DNA of 64,000 nt, from contig OZ035998.1 of the NCBI GenBank assembly GCA_964035015.1, forward strand, positions 25,134,810 through 25,198,809, written 5' to 3'. Shown in pieces: positions 43,742 to 56,724 of this stretch. Position 1 is the first letter of the stretch; every line of letters begins with the position of its first letter. The notes under the pieces are model-generated. The model had not been told where the DNA came from. It searched no databases and worked only from the letters and a program-made list of their open reading frames with translations. The stretch is from Corallium rubrum. Lineage: Eukaryota > Cnidaria > Anthozoa > Scleralcyonacea > Coralliidae. Made by a program: the position numbers and the translations under genes.

Positions 43742-44269
43742 TCAGCGAGTTGTTTTTGTGTCAGATAACCAGCGCCCAAAAGCTTCCACCTCAACTTTAG
43801 CGCAGTGATGATACGCATTCACCTCCTCATGGTTTCCACAGGTCTCTATCCACACCAAGGCATCGAAAAAATTTTTGGCTTTGGGGCAGCCGAAACTCTC
43901 TAGGTTAACAGACGGGATTTTCAGCCTTGCTAGCAAGTCTCGTTCGTAATGCCCCCCTTTGTAGGCTGCTGTTGAGTACTTGTTGATACGGACTTTCCGG
44001 TATAGTTTCATTACGATATTTTCAAGCTGACTTAATGGAATAGCTTGAGAACAGGGTGGTACACCCAGCGGAAGTTTGTGAATATGTTTTTTCACATAGA
44101 GACAATTCTTTTCATCTTGGTCGCTTAAATCATACCACCAAACACCAATGTCGAAGAAGAAAGATAGCCCTTCGGTTTCACCGATTTTAAGAACTCCAAG
44201 TTCCTTACAATAAAAATTTCTTTCAATGTTGAATCCATCCATATCTATAATCGCAACTATTTTATTCAT
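43742..44269 (-). CDS. Nuclease-like protein of the Polinton-like element (unpaired)
   Basis: About 175 residues from the Met at 44269 (KIVAIIDMDGFNIERNFYCK). A longer reading from 44359 is open but its first 30 residues lack family character. The hydrophobic strand ending in DMD resembles the first motif of PIN/NYN or related nuclease folds; later YKGGHYERDLLARLKIP, LESFGCPKA and a His/Cys cluster. Relatives recur in coral Polinton-like sequences as far as I recall. It occurs only on the right side, between arm and terminal repeat, so the element is not fully symmetric. Enzyme activity is a guess. Confidence 0.5.
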   Translation of the reverse strand: MNKIVAIIDMDGFNIERNFYCKELGVLKIGETEGLSFFFDIGVWWYDLSDQDEKNCLYVKKHIHKLPLGVPPCSQAIPLSQLENIVMKLYRKVRINKYSTAAYKGGHYERDLLARLKIPSVNLESFGCPKAKNFFDALVWIETCGNHEEVNAYHHCAKVEVEAFGRWLSDTKTTR

Positions 44270-44344
44270 TTTGAAGTACAGTGTAATCCTAACTGTAACA
44301 TCGTAATGTCTGAACTTATATAGCTTCATGTATACTATAATTAT

Positions 44345-44527
44345 TCCAATCTTGCCCAATCATGTCACAGGCGTGAGTCATGGTGCGTGAGTCATGCGTG
44401 AGTCATGCGTGAGTCATGGTGCGTGAGTCATGCGTGAGTCATGGTGCGTGAGTCATGCGTGAGTCACGATGAATATTTAATGAGGCGGCATCCCTTTGTG
44501 TCGGTATATGGGGGGGGGTTATCTACT
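44345..44527 (-). repeat. Right terminal inverted repeat of the Polinton-like element
   Basis: Mirror of 38359-38540, ending ...GGGTTATCTACT. It contains about eight GTGAGTCATGC(G)/GGTGC iterations against five or six on the left. Followed by the CACATT duplication. Confidence 0.9.
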
Positions 44528-44640
44528 CACATTTGACTTGTTCTTGGACCATTCAAGTCGATTGACCTTGTTATCAATTGGCCACCGTTATAAAGTCCTT
44601 TTCGTCGATTTATCACAGTTCATTATATATATAATAAACA

Positions 44641-44790
44641 AATTACTTCATGGTTGTCTCGTTTGTACGATTTTTATTCACTCGTTGTGAAAGATTACTA
44701 ACTCACTCGTTCGCTGCGCTCACTCGTTCGTTAGTAATCTTTCACAACTCGTGAATAAAAATCGTACGCACTCGTCAACCATGAAGTAAT
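44641..44790. mobile_element. Foldback MITE
   Basis: AATTACTTCATGGTTG..., TACGATTTTTATTCACTCG and GTGAAAGATTACTAAC are mirrored on the right arm around a GCTGCGCTCACTC loop. 150 bp, in an intron of the D-D-E gene. Confidence 0.85.
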
Positions 44791-47700
44791 CTCTATTAGT
44801 TCATCAAAATCCTGCATGAAAAATTGAATATTTATATTAAAATATTATTATCTAATTTTGGTGTTTATCGTACTGTAATTAAAAGGTATTTCAGCAATTT
44901 GACTGTTTCAATATTTACAGTTACCTTCCAAATTTTGACAACAGTGTCTTCACTGTCAGGATGGAGAACCCCCCTTAGGTTATCATGAAGGGTTTTCATC
45001 AGTAGCCGCTTATCAGATCCCATTAAACTGGTAAAATCCGAAATTCCACTCCCTTTCCCATCAGCATTTGTCTTCTCCCAAACATCGAAGGTTGCCCCGC
45101 AATTGGTAATGGCTTGTATCAGGTCATCGAGGTGCTTGTTTGTCCTGTCCTTTGGCCTTTTATTGATGTTCTCCTTCTCATCCCAATGCGTTGCCTCAAG
45201 TACCAAATTTCTTGTGAGTACGTCTAATTATAATAATAGAGTAAGTGTGATCTACGAAATTTATCATTTCTGTGTATGTTCTTACCTGTTATTCTCAGCA
45301 TTAAGTGAAGCTCATCAAGAACCACATTTTTAAAATCAATTTCCACAAGAGGTAAATGTTCACAACCATAAAGTTTTCTTGATGACCATGTCTTAAGGTC
45401 CTCCAAGGTTCGGCTGACATGCTCTTCTTCCCAACTGTTGATTTGCTTTTCCATATCACCTCTATAAAAGGTTTTAAAATCTGATAGTGTAAATATTGAT
45501 CATGAATGTTTGAATCCCAAATGTTTATATACATGTAATTATGTAGCTAATGCATTTATTTGGAAATTTCATTTACCTTTCATCCTTGTGAATCTTGCAC
45601 CAAATGCAAGAATGATTTGATGTTGCACCTTTCATCCCAAGAATGAGCAACGGAAACTAAAAAAAATAAATAAAAGATCATATTTTGAGATTACCAATCT
45701 TGTAATTGATCTTAAAGGATTTTTCTTGCACAGATTTCTCAGGGGGAGGTCAGCAACTTTCAAAAACCAAGTTCCTGCTTATCCATTGTCTTGGATAGGT
45801 GGTGATTTGCATGATTGCATGGTGCATTACAGTCATAAAAAAAAACCAATGCAGAATCTACCTTGTAATCTCCACCAAGAAATACTTGGAAAACAACTGG
45901 AATTTCTTTCCCATCGATGAGAATCTTCTTCTCAGAAGCCAACCGATTCACAACACTGAAAACTTTCTTGCATGATGTCTTCAGGAGTTCATAGCTTTCA
46001 TGGCCCTTGATGACAGCAATAGTATGATTACCTGGAAGAAAACAGTGCAGTAGACTGGTGAGTGGACCCAAATTAAAGGAAGTGTAAGTACATTAAGTTG
46101 TTCAGTCTCCTTGCATGATTGAAGTAATGTGCTGGGGTTAGTGATTTTAATTTAATAGTTGTTTGTTCCCCCCTTTTTAGGGGGGATTTACACAGTACTG
46201 TACAACTGAGAAACTGTAAGGAGTTACCGTTTGATGACATTACAGATTTTTCATCATTTAAAATGGCAAAAGACATGATGGGGAAATTTGTGAGTCTTGT
46301 CATCTTGGCCCCGTCTCCACTGATCTTTATCTTGTACTTGGCACATCCTTTATCCATCTTCATTATAAAAACACAAAGTAAGCTATTTTGTAGGTATGAA
46401 AACTGTTTGAAAATCAAAGAATATGTGCTTGATAAAGAAATCTAGCATATTTTATATGAGTCTCAAGAATGACTGAAAGTAATTACTACTCACTCGATAA
46501 AAGGCTTAATATTAAACAAAAAGTTGATTGCCTGTGCACGAGTTTAGACAGGGAAGTATTGGTGCATAGAAATAAAAAAGTCAAATTTTTCTGCACTGTG
46601 CATATGAATAATTAATATTGATAGGTTCAGAGCTCAGACCTGAACTTTGAGACAAATTGGAGGGAGCTTGCCTGATAACTATTCATACTGTAGGCCAGGG
46701 CCAGGCCAGTTGTATGGAGCCTGGAAAGCCTATCTGACAGACAGGTCCCACTGAGTGAACAGTATGTCTGGTTTAACTTTATTTACTGAATAATACTATC
46801 GGATGAATATTTTTGAAAATAAAAGAAAAAAACTCAGTTGCTTAAGGTACAAGTAATGTCCAGTCTCTCACTATGACTTATCCACCAGATAAGCTTTTCA
46901 GGCAACAGGAAGATCTTGGGGAGAAGAAATAGTTTAACCAGACTGAATTTATACTTGAATTTTTTGCTTGTTATTTATGCGGAGTGAGCTGATATAAATG
47001 CTGGGTTGTGAAACTAAAATATTCTGAATAAACCAAATAATTATGTAGTTACTATAATGTGAGGGAATTGACCGTACCGAAAAAAGATGGCAACTTGTAC
47101 ATTTAACCACAATCCTTTACATACAGTAAATATTGTTTCTTGCAGAATTATTAGAAGATAGGGTTTTAAAACAATCAACTTTGCAACTTAGGAATGAAGT
47201 TCTTGTTTACTAAATCCATCTTAGCATGATAAACGATGTTTAGTTGTTATTTGAGCTGATTTGAGGTTGCAAAGCATTGTAGTTAAATGTACCACCATCA
47301 TCTTTTTCAGGAATGGACTGCTAGTCAGTTTAGGTTGTATTATTACAGGTACAGGGGCTGAGTGACAGGTGGTGGTCCTAATGTACAGTATATCTATATG
47401 AATCCACCTTTGTCAAATTTTAAGAATATCTAAATTTTAAGAAAACTTACATGTTTTCGAAGAACTGTAATTAGCTCTTCTTCAAGATCAAGTTGAGCCC
47501 CTGGAGCAGATCCAGGTGTTCTTTCTATGTGGAATAGATTGTTCACACTTTCCCTGCATTGCTTAATTAAGTACGATCTAGGTAACTCGTCGCCGTCAGA
47601 TGATAGGGTAAGTTCATGGTATGCAGCATCTCCAACACAAAATTTGTCAAGAATAAACAATATTTGCTTCACTTTATCCTGTTCTTCCTCTGTGAGATTT

Positions 47701-48578
47701 TCATAGCTTTTGTTTTTCTTATCACCAAATGCAATTTTGTGGGATTTTCCACTGTCGTCAACCAGATTCACCTCATCTAAAGTCAACCCAAATGACTCTG
47801 CAACCACAGTGCCTGCTCTATCCTAGTTTCAAGTACTCGAAGCTTGCGATATTGTTGACGTGTGGACACTTGAGAGATCTTTCTACCATTATTTTCAAAA
47901 TTAGCCTGTTCACCAATCTTATCTATCTTTTCATGTAGAGCACTGTTTTCCTCCCACAGTTTCTCGATGTCAACACAAGCAATTTTCAGACTCCTTTTAG
48001 CCTGTTCTTCTTGACTGTGGGACTGAATGAGGTCACCGTAAAGTTGTTGGCATTTCAATGTTAGCAGTTCTTTGTCTTCCTCAAGGTTATTATTTGTTTC
48101 TTTGAGTGCAGTGATGTTCTCTTCTAACTGCTGAAAGGAAATCACTTCGTCTCTACAGACAGCAATTTGCTTTGTCAGCCTTCCAAGCTTCTGATAAGCG
48201 ACGCCACCCTTCACCACTCTGTACTTCGCTTTTACTTCGCATGCCACTCGCCTTAGACGTCCTTCTATTCGTGTGCAGTCTTCCTTGATTTTGATTACAC
48301 TTTTGTCAACTATTTCGGAGTTTAGGAGCTCTATGTACGATATTTGATCAACTGATGTACTACAACAATCTTTCTTCTTGTACCATTCTTTTAAATACTC
48401 GTATGGAATATGTACAGTAGCCAAAATTTCGCTATCTTGAACGTCCTCTCTTGCTATGTAATGTATATTGTGTTGTTTGGTGACTTTTACTTCGTTCGGT
48501 TGATTAAAATAGTTCATTGCCAATGCATTATGCATGTATACAAATTCAGTTTTCGCGGGCCAATCGGTCGAACTCACC

Positions 48579-48926
48579 GATCTCAAATAATAGACTCATT
48601 ATACTGGATAGAGCATCCGGTGCCGCTGTGAAGTCGGAATAAATTAGCGGCGGCCATTTCAAGTGGGACCCACTTGGTTTTCATACAGCCACTTTCAAGT
48701 TCTCCCATAGCGACAGATACATGTCACAAAAAATTAGCTGGTTTTCGTTAAAAATCCGATAATTTAAAGCGAAAATCAGAGGCGAAAACTATGATTCAGC
48801 AATATTGTGGCTCCCACCGGATATGGCTGCCGCGAGATTTTTAGCCTCACTTCCGACTTCAATTTTTGCCACGCGCGAAACAATAGATGCTCTATCCAGT
48901 ATAATGAGTCTATTATTTGAGATCAG
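48579..48926. mobile_element. MITE with perfect 39-bp terminal inverted repeats
   Basis: GATCTCAAATAATAGACTCA... (48579-48617) is repeated exactly in reverse at 48888-48926; 348 bp in all, non-coding interior. It splits the 5' region of the D-D-E gene between the first block (to 48927) and the coiled-coil exon (from 48586). Confidence 0.9.
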
Positions 48927-49206
48927 TGGTCGAACTTCGCGGTTCTTCAACCGGAAGTTAGACTCTCTTTGGAAAACCAGCTGACCATCAGTGACTGTTG
49001 TCTCGATTATCCATAAATCAATGCGAGATGGAAAGCCTGATTCTTCAGCTACAATTCGGTACCAAATTCATGTTCGTGTGTTGAGTATGAGACAAATGAA
49101 GCGACTTTCAGTTTTTTCGCGTACTGAAGTACCTTCGACAGTATCATGGCTTTGTCTGGAGTTCATTTCACAGGCCGTAAAGTATATTAAAGACAAAACG
49201 AAGTGA

Positions 49207-50421
49207 CAAAACATTGATCACAGGAATACTATTTAAGAGATTTTACTTTAGAATTTAACGAACTCATCAGAACGAACTCGGCACGCGTAGGAAACATCCC
49301 CTGCTTCCTAAAATTATGCATTTTGTCTTGGATATTGACGAAATTCGCTCGAGTTGTTGCTAGTTTATAAGGTGGTAAGTAAGGCAAACACAATTTATTA
49401 ATTTGAAGTACCTCATATTTGTTGTAAACAGTTTAGTATCTCATTTTTAATACTGATAAACGGTAGTCTTTGCATTTCGAACTCGGCAAATCTTGAATTT
49501 TATTGCAGAAAAGAGTTATTTCCTGAAATGTGGAAATCCCTATACAAATGTTGTTGAAGTTTTTGCTGAGTTAGGCCTGATACCTGCATTTGCGCAATGA
49601 GGCGATGTCATGAGATTTCTGGCCATTGAGTCAACAAGCCATTGCAAATTGACAGAATTATTTACTAAGACCAACTAGTTTCTTTTTCTTTTCTGTCGCT
49701 GTATAATTTCCAACAGGAGAGAAAATGCTCTCGAACTTTTGAATTTCTATGTAAGTAGTATCAAATGTATGATGTATCAGGCATAAAATACAAGCTAGAG
49801 CCACATTACATATACATACATATTTTTATACACATTCATACCAACATAAAGATAGTGTCTGTAGCCGACTAATACTGTCTTTCTCAAGAAGAAACCACGA
49901 CGTCAGAACTGAAATGTTGCTATATTGAAAATGTATTGTACTTTTCTTCGGCAATATCTTGTTCGTATTGCGCGATTATCAATCTTGTTAACTGTGGTCA
50001 GCCGAAGCAATACAATCATCGTCCTGGCAAATTCCGAAACCAGATTCGTCCAAATGGGCTACCATATACTCCAAACATATAACGGATGATTCCATTTCGA
50101 TCCGTAGCTAGAAGAACAACTAAATGATGTTGAATTCGACTTTTTTGTTGTCAAATTATATCGCGCTCTCGTTGTTTCTTCTTTAGTCACGCAAGCTTGG
50201 GTTGAGACTATGACGTCACAACACTTCTCAGGTATCAATATTCACGGTGAAGAAAATTTTAATGGCGGACACAATTTTCAGCATTTCAAACGTTTATAAC
50301 TTTAAACCTATTTGTTTATATCGGTTTAAATTTTGTACACGGGGTATTTATATCTCAATAAAGTTCGTTGAAGTTAAATTTTCGCAAAACCTTGGGGGCG
50401 ATTTTTCGTCTCAGTGACACT
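49207..50421. other. Right subterminal region of element B, no gene seen
   Basis: Upstream (in gene orientation) of the D-D-E gene and up to the right end of B. No domain recognised. It presumably includes that gene's promoter, but no clear motif stands out. Confidence 0.5.
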
Positions 50422-50425
50422 TTAA

Positions 50426-51780
50426 GAGCTCTGAATAATGGCCTATTAGTCCTAGACCCTGGTGTAGAATTTTTGTCTATAGATAACTTACCAACAATTG
50501 TTACTGTTAATAATTCATGTACGAATACATGTAGTACGATGACAAATAGTGGTATAAATCTATCCGTGGAGGTAGCTCACAATATAAACAATCTACCCGT
50601 GGAGGTAGCTCAAAATATAAACAATCTACCCGTGGAGGTAGCTCAAAATATAAACAATCTACCCGTGGAGGTAGCTCAAAATATAAATCTACCCGTGGAG
50701 GTAGCTCAAAATATAAATAGTGATCTACCCATTGTGGTGGAGCCCATTGAGGCACAAAATAACATTGATCTACCCATTGTGTTAGAAGAACAAATTGGCA
50801 AAAATGAAAACCAAATTTGGTTTATGACTTATGGAAAGGAGCTTCAAGGGCTTGTTATAACTGATCGGGAAATTGAGTTTCCTTACTATGATATTCATAC
50901 AGCACTTTTGAATATTTTATTGAAAGAAAGAAATCATTCATAAAGCAAATGAATGATTTCTTTCTCTTTGACTCGCATGCCCGAGACTCTAGTGGCATGC
51001 CTGATCCTAATGGCACTGCTGTTGTCATGAAGTTTACTAATATTCTAGTGTTGGAGCAATATTTGTACTCTCTGTCAATAGAACTACATACCAACTCTTT
51101 TGAAATTGTACTTGTGCAATTAAATAAATATATAGCTTCCAAAAGCAAAACGAAAGGTGAAAATGATAGAGAATATCAGAAAAAGAGGCGTTCAGTAGAA
51201 ACAGCAAGTGATAAACAAGCTAGGCTTAAAAAAGCTAGTGATTATAAAAAGAAAATGCAGTCAGAGGAAACTGACAGTGAAACACAAATCAGACTTCAAA
51301 AAGTAAGGGAGTCTATAAAAAGAAAACATTCGTACGAAACTGACAATGAAACAAAAATAAGACTTCAAAAACAGATCGAGTCTATAAAAAGAAGGCAGTC
51401 AGAGGAAACTGACAGTGAGTGACAAAATAGACTACAAAAAGAAAATGAGTCCAAAAAAAGAAAACGGTCAGAAGAAACTGACAGCGAGAGATGAAATAGA
51501 CTTGAGCAAGTTAGACTGTCTAAAAACAAAAGCGGGCACAAAGAGTGTCACAGCCTCAACCTGAACTAAGCCAAACTGATTATTTAAATTTGTTTGACAC
51601 CACTCAAAATGGTAGTATTGAAGAACAATGTTGGGCAAAAGCTGTCAGTCAGTGTACAGTTTGTCAGGAGGCATGGCCCTTGAAATCTAAACCAGGATCA
51701 CCTTATGTGTGTTCACGATGCTCTAGAGATAAAAAATCTCCTAAAACATTTTCGTGTGAAAATTCAATGACCAAGGATGG
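50426..51780 (+). pseudogene. Cysteine-peptidase-like gene of element A, 3' part
   Basis: It continues 33199-33382. Features in order: ALNNGLLVLDPGVEFLS; five imperfect VEVAQNINNLP repeats (50560-50720); QIWFMTYGKELQGL; a frame break at 50943 where GAAAGAAATCATTCA and its reverse complement abut; FFLFDSHARDSSGMPDPNGT (the catalytic His/Asp side of the peptidase fold); four to five Lys/Glu-rich 24-residue repeats (RLQK-ESIKRK-SEETDSE, 51170-51490) with two stops; and after a shift CTVCQEAWPLKSK and CSRCSRDKKSP, the zinc-binding start of a DUF6570-type region, ending at a GTAAGT near 51780. What should follow (helicase-type domains) is missing. Dead. Confidence 0.6.
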
Positions 51781-52023
51781 TAAGTCACAGCCAGGATCCA
51801 AATACCTGAACCTTATGATTTACTTTTACTTTTATTTTACATTTTAAAAAACACAGCGATAATATATACGTTGCCAAAATTTGTTATTGCGCCACGCGAA
51901 CATAACATAATTATTTAGTACGTTTAATAGTACAAAACATTCTTAGGCAGCACTTTCCTTGCGATAGTAACTACTAGTATATAGTTATTTAATGCAGGGC
52001 TGTGATATTTTGAACTCCGATAT

Positions 52024-52453
<430 letters not shown>

Positions 52454-53071
52454 ATTTGTTGTATCATTTAGAAAATTCTAAAATTCTCTATTACCACTTG
52501 TGAGAAGTCAACTTCCTGTTTATTTGTAATATTATATATTTCGAACAGCGGTTCGCAGATTTTGGACATTTTAACGAGTTTTACTTAACGGATAAACTTG
52601 AACTGTACATCAAATGAAAGCTCATTCAACATGTGATAACATACGTACACAATATATTTTAGTGATGAGTAGTTCTGCAATTACTAGCCATCTTGTTCCA
52701 CAACTGAGAAGATGCCGTGTGCAAATATTATGCCATGCCACTTCACACTCACCTCTTCCCCCCTCTGAATCATTCAAAAGTCGTCAACATGAAAGCCCAT
52801 CGGCATCGGAGTTCAAAATATCACAGCCCAGCACTGAATAACTATATAAAAGCCATAAAAATACCAAGTTGAGAGCGTCTGATGCGATATTTTTTTCAGA
52901 AACACCAGGTCTAAGTTACTAATTAAAAGGGATTAGCCAATGGGACTTCTGCGTACATTCTGTACGCATAAGTCCAAAAAGTTACTGCTTCAGTAGCAGG
53001 CTCTCTTTCAACTCCGCCCACTCCGCGCCCGCGCCTCCCAGAGAGCCTGCTTCGCAGGCTAAATGAAGCAG

Positions 53072-53696
53072 TAGCCTATCATCCGCTTCTAACACTGCTC
53101 ATCAACGCATCAATATTGCCAGGTGGTGCATGAGGATTCCTCAGATGACCTCTTCAGGCAAATCAGCTCAGCTGGAACCATTACATCAGCGATGCATCCG
53201 CTGAGAATGCTGTTGATGGGCGAGCTAGGACACGAGTGGGGCGCTGTAAAGCAGTCTTATTCTTCAGAAATATAGTAAGGTTAGATATACTGCCGAAACA
53301 GAGAACGTAGGAGTCTAACGTTTTGAGCAAAGGCCCTTATTCTTCGGAGATGGCTAGAACTTGTCCATTTGTCGTGGTATCGGGACATCAGCACCTGCAA
53401 TGTATGTGTGCCATATCCGAATAGGTCTAACACCAGCTGCACGCCGAGTTCTTTCGCCCTCTAACAAATGACTCCAGATAGAGCTCTGTCAAAGATAACA
53501 TGGAGGCTGGTCCTGGAACATATTGATAGACCTGCAGAGAGTACACATCTTATAGCATTTGCAAATGTGGTAAAGGAAGACAAATTTGTGAAAGAACGAA
53601 CTTTTAGTAGACATGAAGTCCAGTATAACAGCTACATGTGGAAAGACCATATCTTCGTGCACTAATTCGTTCTTCTCGATTTCCACTATAAGCTAG
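53072..53696. other. Stretch with no gene recognised
   Basis: Sequence right of element A. One 65-codon open frame (53468-53665) has no known motif. Nothing else seen. Confidence 0.5.
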
Positions 53697-54003
<307 letters not shown>

Positions 54004-54098
54004 TACACAAGCTCTGGATATGAGCTATTCTGCAATCTGATTGGTTCTCTACTGGTAGGATATTAGCTCATATCCTACTAGTAGAGAAATCTAGAAAA

Positions 54099-55563
54099 AT
54101 GGCTGCCAGATTTGCAGAATTAAACGAAGAAGAAATTCAAGTTTTACTTGAAAATAGTACACCAAAATGTACACAGAAAGTAACAAAATTTGGAATGAAA
54201 GTATTTGACGGTAGGTAAAACAACCAGGTTTTACAAAAAGCCGTGCAAAATTTCATATTTTTAACAAAACAGCGACGTAAAGTGCCGCTGCTAGAAATAT
54301 TTTTGGCCTTTAAAAAATAAAATTTTAGCGTTTCTGCTTCGGTTCTATTTCTAGAATGGTTTACATTTACAAAGAAATTTGACAAGTACATAACAGAAAT
54401 GTCCAAACAAGAGTTAAATTCTTACTTAAAGCAATTTTACACTTCTGCTAGGCAGAAAGATGGATCGTACTACAAAAAAAACAACAATGAAGTCCATTAG
54501 AGCTGCCATTGACAGGTTTCTCAGAAAAACGTCAAACAAAGGTTTTAGCATAATTGGTGACCCTACCTTTGCTGAAGCCAACACTGTTCTTGATGCTTTC
54601 GTCAAAGACTTGAGAAAGTCTGGCAGGATAGCTGGAGTAGTCCACAAAAAACCCATTTCAAAAGAGCAAATCCAGTTGCTCTTCCGCACCGGCGAATTGG
54701 GACCAGCCAACAGCGTAGACCCCGCACAACTCTTCCGCACAGTTTGGTTTTACTTGAGTTTCTACTTCGGCAAGAGAGGCAGAGAAAACCAAAGGCAGCT
54801 GAAACCAAACATGCTCATTTTTAGGTCAACACCTGACGGCAAATAATTTTTTTAGCTCAACCGTGAAGTTGCTGGTTCTGTTTTGGCAACAAGAAATCAC
54901 CAAGGCGGGCTCGGCGACACCGAAGACGAGTCCGATGGCAAAATCTTCGGTATTCGAGACTCAAGCATCTGCCCTGTTGAAACGATCAAAAATTACTTGA
55001 ATCATCTAAATCCTGCCTGTGAAAGTCTCTTTCAGCGTCCAAAAGATTCAAAATCCAATAAGTTTGATGTCAACAACGTGGTTTGGTATTCAAATATGCC
55101 AGTCGGCGAAGCAACGCTGGGCAATTTGCTTCGTGTGATGACCAAAAGAGCTGGTATTGAGCCTCCTTTGGCAAATCACTCTATAAGAGCAACTTCCATC
55201 ACGGTTTTGGCCAATGCTCATGTAGAAACCCGTTTAATAAAGTCTGTAACCGGTCATAAATCCGATACGTCCATCGAGTCTTACAGCAGCCGGCCATCCG
55301 CACGTCAACAGGAGATCATGTCTTCGATTTTGAGCAGCTTCATTAGCCCCAACGACTCGGCAATTCCTGCAATCGTGAATCAAACAAACACAGATAAAGA
55401 GAACCTGATTTCGACACAGGAAGACAGCAGTTCAGCCGATGTTCCTTTGGTTTCTTTTGGTCAACTTGATGCACAGTCGACGACAGTTGTCAACAATCAG
55501 TCGATCACATTCGACAAACGCAACAGCTCCACGACAAAAAGTCCGATGTTTAACTTTCACTAG
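54099..55563 (+). pseudogene. Crypton-type tyrosine recombinase (copy 2), one intron
   Basis: Exon 1 54099-54210 (FAELNEEEIQVLLENSTPK), GTAGGT...TTTCTAG intron, exon 2 from 54355 (EWFTFTKKFDKYITEMSKQ). DUF3504-type recombinase: core-binding half to about 54720, then catalytic motifs FGKRGRENQRQL (Arg), LANHSIRATSI (H-x-x-R), KSVTGHKSD and SIESYSSR (Tyr). Lesions: an extra A in the A-run at 54473-54480, and TAA (54844) plus TAG (54853) three codons apart where Glu codons are expected. Otherwise open to 55563. Inverted sequences (GGATATGAGCTA..., 54011-54090; TATATGAGCTGATATA..., 56343-56432) flank it and each is itself hairpin-forming. Recently dead. Confidence 0.88.
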
Positions 55564-55714
55564 TGCAATGTGAACATTTACAACTGACTTTGTTGAACTC
55601 AGTTATATCATAAATACGGTTTTTTCGATCGGTAAAGTTGTTTTTGCAGAGCGAAACTTCCTTCATTCCAATCGTTCGGACTGTTATGAAACCTTCGGCG
55701 TTTCACTTTCACGT

Positions 55715-55721
<7 letters not shown>

Positions 55722-55800
<79 letters not shown>
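55722..55800. repeat. (TA)n microsatellite
   Basis: TA dinucleotides, about 79 bp, in the 3' part of the Crypton element. Confidence 0.95.
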
Positions 55801-55804
<4 letters not shown>

Positions 55805-56428
55805 TAATTCTTAATTCTTTTCATGGCGATAAAGTAATATAAATAAGTTTTGTGGAAACACCACGTAAAATACTTCTTTGCTAAGCTTTCGGCCTGTTGT
55901 GAATCTTTGGCTTTTTAAATGGACAAAGGAGCTCAAAATAAAATTAATAGCTAAAATTACGCGTTGTTTTACAATATTTCTAACCTGAAAGAATAACACA
56001 GTTTTTATCCATAATGATTTATTACTTCAAAAACCAACTTTGCTGAGTAATAATAATGGTTGTACTCATAAATATGTGTTGCTAGTTCAATTCTTGTGGA
56101 TTTTAATTTTTCTGACAAAACATTATTGTCAAACTGACAATTCAAATCGGGTTTTGTGAGACGGTTTTTAAAGTGGATTTACCATCTTAACTTTGTAAAT
56201 TGTGCATTTGGGTTGTGTATTTTGTGTTAAATATTAGTTTCCCCTAATTAGCTCAAGTTTTTCTGAGCTATACGTTGAAAAATCCAGCCAGTTTCCGATC
56301 TGCAATAGTTTAAGAAAACTACGCCGCCATTTTGTTTTTCACTACTCACTGTATATGAGCTGATATACAGTTAGTAATGCAGCCAATCAGATTGCAAGAT
56401 AGCTCATATACCATTAGTAGCTATATTA

Positions 56429-56647
<219 letters not shown>

Positions 56648-56724
56648 GTTGAAATAGTCGTTTACAACAGACGACAGAGTGCTCGATACTTTTGAAGGTA
56701 GAGCAAGATAGATTTTATTTAAAA

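Larger units (their letters stand above)
38359..44527. mobile_element. 6.2-kb palindromic Polinton/adintovirus-like element
   Basis: Ends AGTAGATAACCCCCCCC... (38359) and the reverse complement (to 44527), flanked by the 6-bp duplication CACATT (38353-38358, 44528-44533). AG termini and a 6-bp TSD are Polinton/Maverick hallmarks. Inverted repeats of about 180 bp at each end contain GTGAGTCATGC iterations. Inside these, arms of about 1.4 kb (38832-40197 and 42100-43503) are near-identical inverted copies carrying the same two genes; the unpaired centre holds a packaging ATPase gene. DNA polymerase B, integrase, protease and capsid genes are all absent, against 15-20 kb for complete Polintons. 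Hence a non-autonomous derivative or an inverted-duplication relic of one. Confidence 0.9.
35696..49166 (-). pseudogene. Multi-exon D-D-E-type transposase-like gene of element B
   Basis: Minus-strand exons with GT-AG borders: first block 49166-48927 (one stop), then 48586-47451 (coiled-coil, then TLDEVNLVDDSGKSHKIAFG; one-base frameshift near 47805), 46352-46228, 46031-45861, 45656-45577, 45461-45296, 45223-44925, a damaged exon near 36570-36527, 36257-36107, and the last 35985-35696. Phases agree between neighbours where both exist. Motifs: KISGDGAKM (first Asp), VFLGGDYK (second Asp), GMKGATSNHSCIWCKIHKDE (C-x2-C), VVLDELHL, and GVEKNNDDARR (candidate Glu). The set looks like an RNase H-fold transposase with a zinc insert, comparable in layout to KDZ-type enzymes, but I cannot name the family; relatives are common in coral genomes. 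It is interrupted by a MITE, a Crypton, a Polinton-like element and a hairpin element. Dead copy. Confidence 0.65.

Noticed and set aside
48991..49206. 71-codon plus-strand frame
   Set aside because: Lies opposite the first coding block of the D-D-E gene; the minus-strand reading fits better.
52614..52841. 75-codon frame in the right part of element A
   Set aside because: No recognisable motif and it runs into the terminal repeat; not enough to call a gene.
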